Shown: piece by piece, positions 23,606 through 32,493 of the stretch
How the letters are laid out: each line of letters starts with the position of its first letter
Position numbering within the stretch: position 1 is the first letter of the stretch
Origin: Agromyces mariniharenae
Lineage (GTDB): Bacteria; Actinomycetota; Actinomycetes; Actinomycetales; Microbacteriaceae
Direction of reading: 5' to 3'
DNA: 64,000 nucleotides
Assembly (NCBI RefSeq): GCF_008122505.1
Contig: NZ_VSSB01000002.1
Coordinates: forward strand, 1-64,000
The notes under the pieces: generated by a model
Databases searched by the model: none
The model's input: only the letters and a program-made list of their open reading frames with translations
What the model was told of the DNA's origin: nothing
Program-made: the position numbers and the translations under genes

Positions 23606-25329
23606 GTCGCCCAGGCGGGCGTCCAGAAGTGGAGCTGCCGGAACTCGGGCGTGACGGGCATGCCCGTCCAGATCGGGTAGTAGAACGCCGAGACGAGCAG
23701 GGCGAAGCCGAGGAAGATCGCCACGACGGCGATGCCGCGTTCCCGTCGCCAGCGCACGTCGTCGCGGCGGCCGAGCACCAGCATGAGCACCATCGTGAGC
23801 GCGAGCATCGTGTAGGGCTGGAACGCGATCGAGTAGAACTGGAACACCGTGCGATCGAGGTACCCGAGCCACGGCAGGTACCCGGCGGCGAGGCCGAGCA
23901 GGATGATGCCGACCTGCCACTCCCGGTAGCGCACGAGCCGGTACAGGAGGTAGAGGCACGCGAGCGCGGCCGCCCACCAGATGAGCGGGTTGCCGATGCC
24001 GATGATCGACTCCCAGCAGGTCGCGGCGCCGCATCCGCCCGACCCGTCGTCGGTGGAGGAGAAGTACATGTTCGTTGGCTTGAACATGATGAGCCAGGTG
24101 AGCGGGTTCGCCTGCGACGGATGCTCGGCGTGCACGCCGATGTGGTACGTGTACGCGGACTGGTGGTAGTGCCAGAGGCTCTGCAGCGCGTGCGGCACCC
24201 ACGCGAGCCAGCCCGTGGCCTGGTTCTCGGGGGCGTCGGCCCAGTGCCGGTAGTAGCCGCCGTCGGTCGTGAGCCAGCCGGTCCACGACGCGAGGTACAC
24301 GACGAGGGCCACCGGCACCATCAGGAGGAACGTCACCGGCCCCTGCTTCAGCACCGCGCCGGTGATCCAGAAGGGCACGCCCGCACGCCGGCGCGCGAGC
24401 GCGTCGACCACCACGAGGTAGAGCCCGAACGCGGCGAGGAACCAGGCCCCCGACCACTTCACGGAGCAGGCGGCGCCGAACGCAACGCCCGCTGCGACCA
24501 CCCATGGCCGGGCCCAGAGCGCTGGCCCGTAGTGCGGATCGCGCCCGTGCGCGCGGGCCTCGGCCAGTCGTCGGGCGAGCTCGCGGGCGGCGTGCTCGCG
24601 ATCGAGGAGCACGAACCAGAAGCCGAGCAGCGCGAACAGCATGATCCAGTTGTCGAGCAGCGCCACGCGGGACATCACGATGGCGTTGCCGTCGATCGCG
24701 AGCAGGAACGCCGCGATCACCGCGACGATCGTCGACGGCCACAGGCGACGCGCGACCAGCGCCAGGACGAACACCGCCGCGGTGCCCCCGAGCGCCGTGC
24801 TCGCCCGCCACCAGAACGCGCTGTCCGCGCCGAAGACCGCCATGCCGAGCGCGATCATCCACTTGCCGAGCGGCGGATGCACCACGTAGGCCGGGTCGTC
24901 GGTGAAGATGTCGGTGTCGCCGCGGGCGAAGTCCGCGTCGGCGTTCTCGGGCCAGGCCGATTCGTAGCCGTTGTGGAGGAGCGTCCACGCGTCCTTCACG
25001 TAGTAGGTCTCGTCGAAGACGATGGCCTGCGGGTGCCCGAGGTTCCAGAACCGCAGCACGGCGGCGAGCACCGTGACGACGATCGGGCCGCCCCAGTACC
25101 AGAGCGTGCGGCGACGCGGCGTGGAGAGCACGCGACCCCACCAGCGGTCGAGCGGCGTGCCGCGGTCGACGTCGGCGGCAACGGGCGCGGGCCCGTGCGC
25201 GGCGGGGGCGTGCGCGGCAGGCGCGGTGCCGCCGGATGCCTCGTCGGCGCCCTCGGGCGCGGGATGCTCCGCCGGGTCGTCGTCGGCACGCGATGCACGC
25301 GCGTCGGCGGCGCCGGTCTCAACACCCAT
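23602..25329 (-). CDS. pmt: polyprenyl-phosphate-mannose protein mannosyltransferase (GT39)
   Basis: The 575-residue protein starts with an Ala/Asp-rich cytosolic tail of about 70 residues, then has about ten membrane segments. Family landmarks include IVFDETYYVKDAWT with the catalytic Asp-Glu pair (about 104-117), HPPLGKWMIALGMAVFG, and the conserved WWAAALACLY region. Pmt transfers mannose from polyprenyl-phosphate mannose to Ser/Thr of secreted proteins at the membrane. ATG 25329 lies seven bases behind a minus-strand TACTCT box. It faces rsmI, as in other actinobacteria. Confidence 0.92.
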   Translation of the reverse strand: MGVETGAADARASRADDDPAEHPAPEGADEASGGTAPAAHAPAAHGPAPVAADVDRGTPLDRWWGRVLSTPRRRTLWYWGGPIVVTVLAAVLRFWNLGHPQAIVFDETYYVKDAWTLLHNGYESAWPENADADFARGDTDIFTDDPAYVVHPPLGKWMIALGMAVFGADSAFWWRASTALGGTAAVFVLALVARRLWPSTIVAVIAAFLLAIDGNAIVMSRVALLDNWIMLFALLGFWFVLLDREHAARELARRLAEARAHGRDPHYGPALWARPWVVAAGVAFGAACSVKWSGAWFLAAFGLYLVVVDALARRRAGVPFWITGAVLKQGPVTFLLMVPVALVVYLASWTGWLTTDGGYYRHWADAPENQATGWLAWVPHALQSLWHYHQSAYTYHIGVHAEHPSQANPLTWLIMFKPTNMYFSSTDDGSGGCGAATCWESIIGIGNPLIWWAAALACLYLLYRLVRYREWQVGIILLGLAAGYLPWLGYLDRTVFQFYSIAFQPYTMLALTMVLMLVLGRRDDVRWRRERGIAVVAIFLGFALLVSAFYYPIWTGMPVTPEFRQLHFWTPAWAT

Positions 25330-25397
25330 GCGCCCCAGAGTAATCGCGCCGGCCACCCCCACCACCTTCCCGGCCGGGCATGGGGGACACTGGGGGC

Positions 25398-26216
25398 ATG
25401 ATCATCCTCGCGGCCACGCCCATCGGCAATCTCGGCGACGCCTCGGCGCGCCTGCGCGAGGCGCTCGAGCAGGCCGCGGTCGTGGCATCCGAGGACACGC
25501 GCGTGACCCAGCGGCTGCTCGCCGGGCTGGGCATCCCGAACCGGCCGCGACTCATCGCGCTGCACGAGCACAACGAGCGGCAGAAGGCCGCCGACCTCGT
25601 CGAGCTCGCGCGCGATCAGGACCTGCTCGTGCTCTCCGACGCGGGCATGCCGACGGTCTCGGACCCGGGCTTCCCGCTCGTGCAGGCCGCCGTCGCCGCG
25701 GGCGTCGCGGTGACCGCGATCCCCGGTCCGTCGGCCGTGATCACCGCGCTCGCCGTGTCGGGGCTGCCGACCGACCGGTTCGCGTTCGAGGGCTTCCTGC
25801 CGCGCAAGGCGGGCGACCGGGCCCGCCGCCTCGCCGAGCTCGCGGGCGATCGGCGCACGCTCGTGTTCTTCGAGGGGCCGTCGCGCCTGGCCGTGAGCCT
25901 CGAGGCGCTCGCCGAGGCGTTCGGCGCCCACCGTCCCGCCGCCGTGTGCCGGGAGCTCACCAAGCTGCACGAGGAGGTCCGCCGCGGCGGCCTCGGCGAG
26001 CTCGCCGCGTGGGCGGCAGACGGCGTGCGCGGCGAGATCTGCATCGTCGTCGGTGGGGCGCCCGAGGGGCCGGCGGATGCCGCGGGGGCGCTCGACCGCG
26101 TGCTCGAGCTCGCGGCATCCGGCACCCGGCTGAAGGACGCCGCGGCGCTCGTGGCCGCGGAGAGCGGACTCGGCAAGCGCGACCTGTACGAGGCGGCGCT
26201 CGCGGCCCGCAGGTGA
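25398..26216 (+). CDS. rsmI: 16S rRNA (cytidine1402-2'-O)-methyltransferase
   Basis: The 272-residue protein has the tetrapyrrole-methylase fold of RsmI: MIILAATPIGNLGDAS at the start, VASEDTRVTQRLL, ALHEHNE, VLSDAGMPTVSDPG, AIPGPSAVITAL and GFLPRK. It methylates the ribose of C1402 in 16S rRNA in the decoding centre, with SAM as donor. ATG 25398 is used because homology starts there. The gene is divergent from pmt. A short palindrome (26225-26238) just after the stop may be a terminator. Confidence 0.95.
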   Translation: MIILAATPIGNLGDASARLREALEQAAVVASEDTRVTQRLLAGLGIPNRPRLIALHEHNERQKAADLVELARDQDLLVLSDAGMPTVSDPGFPLVQAAVAAGVAVTAIPGPSAVITALAVSGLPTDRFAFEGFLPRKAGDRARRLAELAGDRRTLVFFEGPSRLAVSLEALAEAFGAHRPAAVCRELTKLHEEVRRGGLGELAAWAADGVRGEICIVVGGAPEGPADAAGALDRVLELAASGTRLKDAAALVAAESGLGKRDLYEAALAARR

Positions 26217-26370
26217 CGGCGCCGCGCTCACCTGAGCGAGCGGGCGCGCCGATGCGCGGGCTGCGACCTTCAACCGCCGGCTGAACCGCATCTGGACGCT
26301 CCCTGAGTGTTCCACCGCTGTCCCTCGAACAGGGGGACAATGGCAGTACCGCACAACGGTGGAGGTGCCC

Positions 26371-27450
26371 GTGGCGCACGCAGTGAGGTTCGCATCATTC
26401 GGGGGGCCCGAGGTGCTGGAGGTCGTGGAGATGCCCACGCCCGAACCGGGCGAGGGCGAGGTGCTCGTCGAGGTGTTCGCGACGGGGTTGAACCCGGTCG
26501 AGAGCGCGATCCGGCGGGGAGATCACCCCGAACGCTGGCCCGTGGAGCTGCCGGCGACCGAGGGGCGCGACCTCGCCGGCGTCGTGATCGCGACCGGGCC
26601 CGGCGTCGAGCGGTTCTCGCGCGGCGACGAGGTCATGGGCTTCGTCTCGCACGGTGCGCAGGCGACGCACGTCGTCGTCCCCGAGGGCAACCTCATGCCG
26701 CGTCCGCCCGCCCTCTCGTGGGAGGTCGCGGGGTCGCTGTACACGGCGGGCACCATGGCCTGGAGCGCCGTCGAGGGCCTGCAGCTCGGCCCGAGCGACA
26801 CGGTGGTCGTGACCGCGGCGGCCGGCGGGGTCGGATGCCTCGCGGCCCAGTTCGCCCGCATGCGCGGCGCGACCGTGGTGGGCACGAGCGTCGAGACCCG
26901 GTTCGACTTCCTGCGCCAGTTCGGGATCATCCCGACCGGCTACGGCGAGGGGCTCGCCGAGCGGGTGCGCGCGCTGACGCCCGGACCGGTGACCGCGTTC
27001 CTCGACTTCCTCGGCGGGCAGACGGCCGCGGCCCGCGAGCTCGGGGTCCACGCGTCGCGCGTGCTCACCGTGCTCGACTGGGACGCCGTCGACGAGCACG
27101 GCGTGCTGCACGTCTCGCCGGGCGACGTGGTCGCACTGGGACGCGTCGCCGCGCTCGCGGCGGCACGACGCATCCGCCTGCCCATCGCCGACGTGTTCCC
27201 GCTCGACGCCGTCGCCGACGCGTACCGCGCGCTCGACAAGCGCGAGGCGCCCGGCAAGATCGTGCTCGGCCTGCGCATCGTGGACTACCCCGGGCAGCGG
27301 GTGCGCGAGCCCGAGATCAAGGAGCAGGACGTGACCCTCGGCGTGCTCACGCCGCACCGGCACCTCGACGTCGAGGAGGCCGTGCCGCCCGCCATCGGCG
27401 ACGGCAGCGTGCGCCGGCGGCACCGGGAGGAGCGCGCCAGGAACGCGTGA
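26371..27450 (+). CDS. MDR-family oxidoreductase with C-terminal extension
   Basis: The 359-residue protein is a third medium-chain dehydrogenase: FASFGGPEVLEVVEMPTPEPGEGEVLV, nucleotide-binding VVVTAAAGGVGCLAAQFARMRG (about 148-170), and VFPLDAVADAYRALDKREAPGKIVLG. An extra tail of about 50 charged residues follows. GTG at 26371 is chosen because GGAGG lies five bases upstream; GTG at 26359 lacks one. It is not close in sequence to the tandem pair at 20.6-22.6 kb. TGTCCC...GGGACA at about 26321-26338 is a possible small operator. Confidence 0.86.
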   Translation: MAHAVRFASFGGPEVLEVVEMPTPEPGEGEVLVEVFATGLNPVESAIRRGDHPERWPVELPATEGRDLAGVVIATGPGVERFSRGDEVMGFVSHGAQATHVVVPEGNLMPRPPALSWEVAGSLYTAGTMAWSAVEGLQLGPSDTVVVTAAAGGVGCLAAQFARMRGATVVGTSVETRFDFLRQFGIIPTGYGEGLAERVRALTPGPVTAFLDFLGGQTAAARELGVHASRVLTVLDWDAVDEHGVLHVSPGDVVALGRVAALAAARRIRLPIADVFPLDAVADAYRALDKREAPGKIVLGLRIVDYPGQRVREPEIKEQDVTLGVLTPHRHLDVEEAVPPAIGDGSVRRRHREERARNA

Positions 27451-27561
27451 ACGGGCCGCGCGAACGGCGGCACGGGCGGTGTCGGGGCCGGCACCGCAGG
27501 CGAGTCCGCCCGGGGCGTAACCCGGCGGCAGTGGCATCCGCGCGCCCATAGGATTGAGCGC

Positions 27562-29121
27562 ATGGCCGACGCCTCCTCGTTCTACATCACCACGCCCATC
27601 TTCTACGTGAACGACGTGCCCCACATCGGGCACGCGTACACGGAGGTGGCGGCCGACGTGCTCGCGCGCTGGCACCGGCAGGCGGGCGAGGACACGTGGT
27701 CGCTCACGGGCACCGACGAGCACGGCCAGAAGATCCTGCGCACCGCGACGGCCAACGGCGTGACGCCGCAGGAGTGGGCCGACCGCCTCGTCGACGAGGC
27801 GTGGAAGCCGCTGCTGCAGACCATCGACATCGCCAACGACGACTTCATCCGCACGACCGACGAGCGGCACGAGCTCAACGTGCAGCGCTTCCTGCAGAGG
27901 CTGTACGACGACGGCCACATCTACACCGGCGAATACGAGGGCTACTACTGCGTCGGCTGCGAGGAGTACAAGCAGCAGTCCGAGCTCGTCGACGGCACGG
28001 GCGAGTACGAGGGCCAGCTCGTGTGCGCCATCCACTCGAAGCCGGTCGAGCTGCTGCACGAGAAGAACTACTTCTTCCGCATGTCCGCCTTCGCCGACAA
28101 GCTGCTCGAGCTCTACGCCGAGCGGCCCGACTTCGTGCAGCCCGAGTCCGCGCGCAACGAGGTCGTCTCGTTCGTGCGGCAGGGCCTCGCCGACCTCTCC
28201 ATCTCGCGGTCGACGTTCGACTGGGGCGTGAAGGTCCCGTGGGACGACTCGCATGTCGTCTACGTGTGGTTCGACGCGCTGCTCAACTACATCACCGCGG
28301 TCGGCTACGGGCAGGACGAGGCGGAGTTCTCGCGCCGCTGGCCCGCCCAGCACATCGTCGGCAAGGACATCCTGCGGTTCCACGCGGTGATCTGGCCCGC
28401 CATGCTCATGGCGGCCGGCCTCGACGTGCCCCGCGGCGTGTTCGGCCACGGCTGGCTCCTCGTCGGCGGCGAGAAGATGTCGAAGTCCAAGCTCACGGGC
28501 ATCGCGCCGTCGCAGATCACCGAGACGTTCGGCTCCGATGCGTTCCGGTTCTACTTCCTCTCCGCGATCCACTTCGGCCAGGACGGCTCGTTCTCGTGGG
28601 AGGACCTCGCCGCGCGTTACCAGGCGGAGCTCGCCAACGGCTTCGGCAACCTCGCCTCGCGCGTCGTCGCGATGATCACGCGCTACTGCGACGGCGTCGT
28701 GCCGGCCGCCGACGAGCTCTCGGCCGCCGACCACGAGGTCGCGGCGATCGAGCAGCGGGCCACGGATGCCTCGTGGTCGGCCGTGAACCGGCTCGCCATC
28801 CACGAGGCGATCGCCGCCGCGTGGGAGCTCGTCGACGCCCTCAACGGCTACCTGACCGTCGAGGAGCCCTGGACGCTCGCGAAGGACCCGCACAAGCGCG
28901 CCCGCCTCGAGACCGTGCTCGCCACCGCGTACCACGGCCTGGGCACGCTCGCCGTGCTGCTCTCGCCCGTGCTGCCCGAGGCGACGGCGAAGCTGTGGAC
29001 GGCGCTCGGCGCGCCCGGCACCGTGCAGGAGCAGCGCATCGACCGCGCGAACGAGTGGACGGTGGGCGAGCGCGTGTCGCCGCTCGCGGCGCTCTTCCCG
29101 CGCGTCGAGGTCGCCGAGTGA
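27562..29121 (+). CDS. metG: methionyl-tRNA synthetase
   Basis: The 519-residue class I synthetase has the HIGH-like motif HIGHAYTEV (about 20-28), the zinc-knuckle region CVGCEEYK with a reduced set of cysteines, and KMSKSKL (about 306-312). It lacks the C-terminal tRNA-binding extension, as in many actinobacteria. It charges tRNA-Met in the cytosol. TAGGAT at 27549-27554 is seven bases before the ATG, so it is probably leaderless. Its stop overlaps tatD. Confidence 0.97.
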   Translation: MADASSFYITTPIFYVNDVPHIGHAYTEVAADVLARWHRQAGEDTWSLTGTDEHGQKILRTATANGVTPQEWADRLVDEAWKPLLQTIDIANDDFIRTTDERHELNVQRFLQRLYDDGHIYTGEYEGYYCVGCEEYKQQSELVDGTGEYEGQLVCAIHSKPVELLHEKNYFFRMSAFADKLLELYAERPDFVQPESARNEVVSFVRQGLADLSISRSTFDWGVKVPWDDSHVVYVWFDALLNYITAVGYGQDEAEFSRRWPAQHIVGKDILRFHAVIWPAMLMAAGLDVPRGVFGHGWLLVGGEKMSKSKLTGIAPSQITETFGSDAFRFYFLSAIHFGQDGSFSWEDLAARYQAELANGFGNLASRVVAMITRYCDGVVPAADELSAADHEVAAIEQRATDASWSAVNRLAIHEAIAAAWELVDALNGYLTVEEPWTLAKDPHKRARLETVLATAYHGLGTLAVLLSPVLPEATAKLWTALGAPGTVQEQRIDRANEWTVGERVSPLAALFPRVEVAE

Positions 29122-30026
29122 CGGAAGCCCGGCCCGACCACCTCCGCACGCGCTCCGACGGCGGCCGCGCGGTCGAGTACCCGCCGCCGCCCGAGCCGCT
29201 CGCCGTCGGGGTGTACGACAACCACACGCACCTCGAGATCGCCGACGGCGCGCTGCCCCTCGACGTGCACGAGCACCTCGAGCGCGCGGCATCCGTCGGC
29301 GTCGTGGGGGCCGTGCAGGTGGGCACGGATGTCGCGACGAGCCGCTGGTCGGCGGACGTCGCCGAGCGCGAGCCGCGCCTGCTCGCCGCGGTGGCCCTGC
29401 ACCCCAACGAGGCGCCCGAGCTCGAGGCCGCCGGAACGCTCGACGACGCGCTCGCCGTGATCGACGAGCTCGCCGCCCGGCCGCGCGTGCGCGCCGTCGG
29501 CGAGACCGGGCTCGACTTCTACCGCACGGGTGAAGACGGACGCGACGCCCAGTTCCGCTCGTTCGAGGCGCACATCGAGATCGCCAAGCGGCACGGCGTC
29601 GCACTGCAGATCCACGACCGCGACGCGCACGACGAGGTGCTCGAGACGCTGCGCCGCGTGGGCGCGCCCGAGCGCACGGTGTTCCACTGCTTCTCGGGCG
29701 GCGAGGAGCTCGCGACGACCGCGGCCGATGCCGGCTGGTACCTCTCGTTCGCCGGCAACGTGACGTTCAAGAACGCCGAGAACCTGCGCGAGGCGCTGCG
29801 GGTCGCGCCGCTCGACCGCATCCTCGTCGAGACGGATGCCCCGTACCTCACGCCCGTGCCGCTGCGGGGACGCCCGAACGCGCCGTACCTCGTGCCGCAC
29901 ACCGTGCGGTTCATGGCCGGGGTGCTCGGGGCCGATCTCGACGAGCTCTGCGCCCAGGTCGCTGCGAATACCGAGCGCGTGTACGGCTCGTGGGATGATG
30001 TGCGCATGGGGGAGACGGGGGCGTGA
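29118..30026 (+). CDS. tatD: TatD family deoxyribonuclease
   Basis: The 302-residue metallo-hydrolase has the TatD motifs: DNHTHLE (metal His pair, about 34-40), [26 protein letters not shown], and [11 protein letters not shown]. It is a metal-dependent 3'-5' exonuclease in known members. GTG 29118 overlaps the metG stop. The first 30 residues ([15 protein letters not shown]) are a family extension. Its end overlaps rsmA (GTGA). In Mycobacterium an rpfB gene lies between tatD and rsmA; it is absent here. Confidence 0.94.
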   Translation: MTEARPDHLRTRSDGGRAVEYPPPPEPLAVGVYDNHTHLEIADGALPLDVHEHLERAASVGVVGAVQVGTDVATSRWSADVAEREPRLLAAVALHPNEAPELEAAGTLDDALAVIDELAARPRVRAVGETGLDFYRTGEDGRDAQFRSFEAHIEIAKRHGVALQIHDRDAHDEVLETLRRVGAPERTVFHCFSGGEELATTAADAGWYLSFAGNVTFKNAENLREALRVAPLDRILVETDAPYLTPVPLRGRPNAPYLVPHTVRFMAGVLGADLDELCAQVAANTERVYGSWDDVRMGETGA

Positions 30027-30910
30027 ACGCCCATCGGCATGCGGCCGACGGCGACGAGCCGACGCCGCGCCTGCTCGGCCCCGCCGAGATCCGCGATCTC
30101 GCCGAGGTCCTCGACGTGACGCCGACGAAGAAGCTCGGCCAGAACTTCGTGCACGACGGCAACACCGTCCGCCGCATCGTGCAGGCGGCGGGGGTGCAGC
30201 CCGGCGAGACGGTGCTCGAGATCGGCCCGGGGCTCGGATCGCTCACGCTCGGGCTGCTCGAGGCCGGGGCATCCGTCATCGCCGTCGAGATCGACCGGCG
30301 GCTCGCCGAGCAGCTGCCGCACACCGTGCGCCTCATGCAGCCGGGACGCTCGCTCACGGTGGTGCACGACGACGCGCTGCGGGTCACCGAGCTGCCGGGC
30401 GACCCCGTGCGGCTCGTGGCCAACCTGCCCTACAACGTGTCGGTGCCCGTGCTGCTGCACCTGCTCGAGCACTTCCCGTCGCTGCGCGCGGGCATCGTCA
30501 TGGTGCAGGCCGAGGTCGGGCACCGGCTGGCCGCCGACCCCGGCTCGAAGGTCTACGGCGCGCCCAGCGTGAAGGCCGCGTGGTACGGCCGATGGCGGCT
30601 CGCCGGGCAGGTGTCGCGCATGGTGTTCTGGCCGGTGCCGAACGTGGACTCGGTGCTCGTGGGCTTCGAGCGCGACGAGGAGCCCGGCACCGAGGCCGAG
30701 CGGCGAGCGACGTTCGCGCTCGTCGACGCGGCGTTCCAGCAGCGCCGCAAGATGCTGCGCCAATCCCTCTCGAGCGTGCTCGGCGGCTCCTCCGCGTCCG
30801 CGGCCGCGGCCCTCGAGCGAGCGGGCGTCGACCCGCAGTCGCGTGGCGAGCAGCTGCGCGTCGACGACTTCCTCGCGATCGCGCGGGCGTCGGAGACGGC
30901 GCGGGCCTGA
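30023..30910 (+). CDS. rsmA: 16S rRNA dimethyladenosine transferase
   Basis: The 295-residue protein has the KsgA/RsmA motifs: [10 protein letters not shown], the SAM site [10 protein letters not shown] (about 72-81), VEIDRRL, and the catalytic NLPYNVSVP (about 133-141). It dimethylates two adjacent adenosines near the 3' end of 16S rRNA. GTG at 30023 overlaps the tatD stop. The last bases run into a three-unit 14-base repeat (30907-30948). Confidence 0.96.
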   Translation: MNAHRHAADGDEPTPRLLGPAEIRDLAEVLDVTPTKKLGQNFVHDGNTVRRIVQAAGVQPGETVLEIGPGLGSLTLGLLEAGASVIAVEIDRRLAEQLPHTVRLMQPGRSLTVVHDDALRVTELPGDPVRLVANLPYNVSVPVLLHLLEHFPSLRAGIVMVQAEVGHRLAADPGSKVYGAPSVKAAWYGRWRLAGQVSRMVFWPVPNVDSVLVGFERDEEPGTEAERRATFALVDAAFQQRRKMLRQSLSSVLGGSSASAAAALERAGVDPQSRGEQLRVDDFLAIARASETARA

Positions 30911-30948
30911 CGGCTCCGGCCCGACGGCTCCGGCCTGACGGCTCGGCC
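30907..30948. repeat. three tandem 14-base units at the rsmA stop
   Basis: CTGACGGCTCCGGC, CCGACGGCTCCGGC and CTGACGGCTCGGCC follow each other. The first includes the rsmA stop codon. No function is suggested. Confidence 0.7.
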
Positions 30949-30999
30949 GGCCGCGCGGCGCGCCTTCCGCGCCTTCGCCGACCGCACTACCGTTGAGCC

Positions 31000-31539
31000 A
31001 TGAGCACGCCGGTGGGCAGCAACGCCGAGGGCGTCGGCGACGACGCCGTGCGCGCGGCGACGGGTCGGGATCGTGCCGAGTGGTTCGCGCTCCTCGACGA
31101 GGCGGGCGCCGCCACGTGGACGCACAAGGACGTCGCGGGCTGGCTCGTGCGGGAGCACGGGGTCGACGGCTGGTGGGCGCAGGGCATCACGGTCGGGTTC
31201 GAGCAGGCACGCGGCATCCGTCGGCCCGGCCAGCGGCAGGACGGCACGTTCGAGGCGAGCGTCAGCCGCACGGTCGACCTCGCGCCGACCGATGCGCTGC
31301 GGGCGCTCGCCGCCGTGGTCACGCTGCAGCTCGACGTGGATCCGCTCGCGCTCAACCTCACCGCGAAGCATCCGACCGCCCGGTTCCCGCTCGAGGGAGG
31401 CGAGTACGTGCTCGCGACGGTCAGTCCCGTCGCCGATGGGCGCTCGTCGATCGGCCTCACCTGGGGCCGCATGCCCGACGGCACGCGGCTCACCGAGGTC
31501 AAGGCGCGCATGCGCGAGTGGCTGCGGGCGGTCGGCTAG
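31000..31539 (+). CDS. DUF4287 domain protein
   Basis: The 179-residue protein has the DUF4287 pattern (DRAEWFALLDEAGAATWTHKDVAGWL, then HGVDGWWAQGITVGFEQARG), followed by a strand-rich domain that may be SRPBCC-like (VSPVADGRSSIGLTWGRM, then VKARMREWL). Function unknown. TACCGT at 30988-30993 is six bases before ATG. The stop codon TAG at 31537 is part of the -10 box of ispE, so the two genes are packed but probably separate transcripts. Confidence 0.82.
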   Translation: MSTPVGSNAEGVGDDAVRAATGRDRAEWFALLDEAGAATWTHKDVAGWLVREHGVDGWWAQGITVGFEQARGIRRPGQRQDGTFEASVSRTVDLAPTDALRALAAVVTLQLDVDPLALNLTAKHPTARFPLEGGEYVLATVSPVADGRSSIGLTWGRMPDGTRLTEVKARMREWLRAVG

Positions 31540-31548
31540 CGTGGAAAC

Positions 31549-32481
31549 ATGACGATCGCGGCGACCGACGAGGCAGTGCACGTCCGGGCGCCCGGCAAGG
31601 TCAACCTCTTCCTGCGCGTCGGAGACGTGCAGCCCGACGGCTACCACGACGTCGCCACCGCCTACCAGGCCGTCTCGCTCTACGAGGACGTGAAGGCGTG
31701 GCCCGACGACGAGTTCAGCGTCGTCTTCGGCGGCAGCATCGACACGTCGGGCCTGCCGACGGATGCCTCGAACCTCGCGATCAAGGCGGCGAAGCTGCTC
31801 GCCCGCACCGCCGGCGTGCCCGGCGGCGTGCACCTCGAGATCGAGAAGCACGTGCCGATCGCGGGCGGCATGGGCGGCGGGTCCGCGGATGCCGCGGCGA
31901 CCCTGGTGGCCTGCGACGCGATGTGGGGCACCATGCTCTCGAAGGAGGAGCTGCACGCGCTCGCCGCGAAGCTCGGCGCCGACGTGCCGTTCGCCCTCAC
32001 GGGCGGCACGGCGATCGGCACCGGACGCGGCGACCGGCTCAGCCCTGCGCTCGCGACGGGGTCGTTCCACTGGGTGCTCGCGGTCGCCGAGTTCGGCCTC
32101 TCGACGCCCGGCGTCTACCGCGAGCTGGACCGCCGCCGCGAGACCGACCCGCGCCTCACGGTGCCCGCGTCGTCGCCGACGGTCGACACGGCCGTGCTCC
32201 AGGCGCTGCGCGCGGGCGACGCGCACCTGCTCGCCGACGCGCTGCACAACGACCTGCAGGCCGCCGCGCTCGGGTTGGCCCCGGGCCTCGGCGGCATCCT
32301 CGAGCTCGGCGAGTCGCACGGCGCGATCGCCGGCGTCGTCTCGGGCTCGGGACCCACGGTCGCGTTCCTCGCCGAGGACGCCGACACGGCGCTCGAGCTG
32401 CAGGTCGCGCTCTCCGCCGCGCGCCTCAACGCCGTGCACGTGCACGGGCCCGTCCACGGCGCCCGGATCGTGCACGCGTAG
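31549..32481 (+). CDS. ispE: 4-diphosphocytidyl-2-C-methyl-D-erythritol kinase
   Basis: The 310-residue GHMP kinase starts with [14 protein letters not shown], has the ATP loop [17 protein letters not shown] (about 104-120, Asp at the active site) and [13 protein letters not shown] near the C-terminus. It phosphorylates CDP-ME in the MEP route to isoprenoids. TAGCGT, which includes the stop of the gene before, lies six bases before the ATG. In other actinobacteria it follows rsmA, as here. Confidence 0.96.
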   Translation: MTIAATDEAVHVRAPGKVNLFLRVGDVQPDGYHDVATAYQAVSLYEDVKAWPDDEFSVVFGGSIDTSGLPTDASNLAIKAAKLLARTAGVPGGVHLEIEKHVPIAGGMGGGSADAAATLVACDAMWGTMLSKEELHALAAKLGADVPFALTGGTAIGTGRGDRLSPALATGSFHWVLAVAEFGLSTPGVYRELDRRRETDPRLTVPASSPTVDTAVLQALRAGDAHLLADALHNDLQAAALGLAPGLGGILELGESHGAIAGVVSGSGPTVAFLAEDADTALELQVALSAARLNAVHVHGPVHGARIVHA

Positions 32482-32493
32482 GCTCGACGGGAC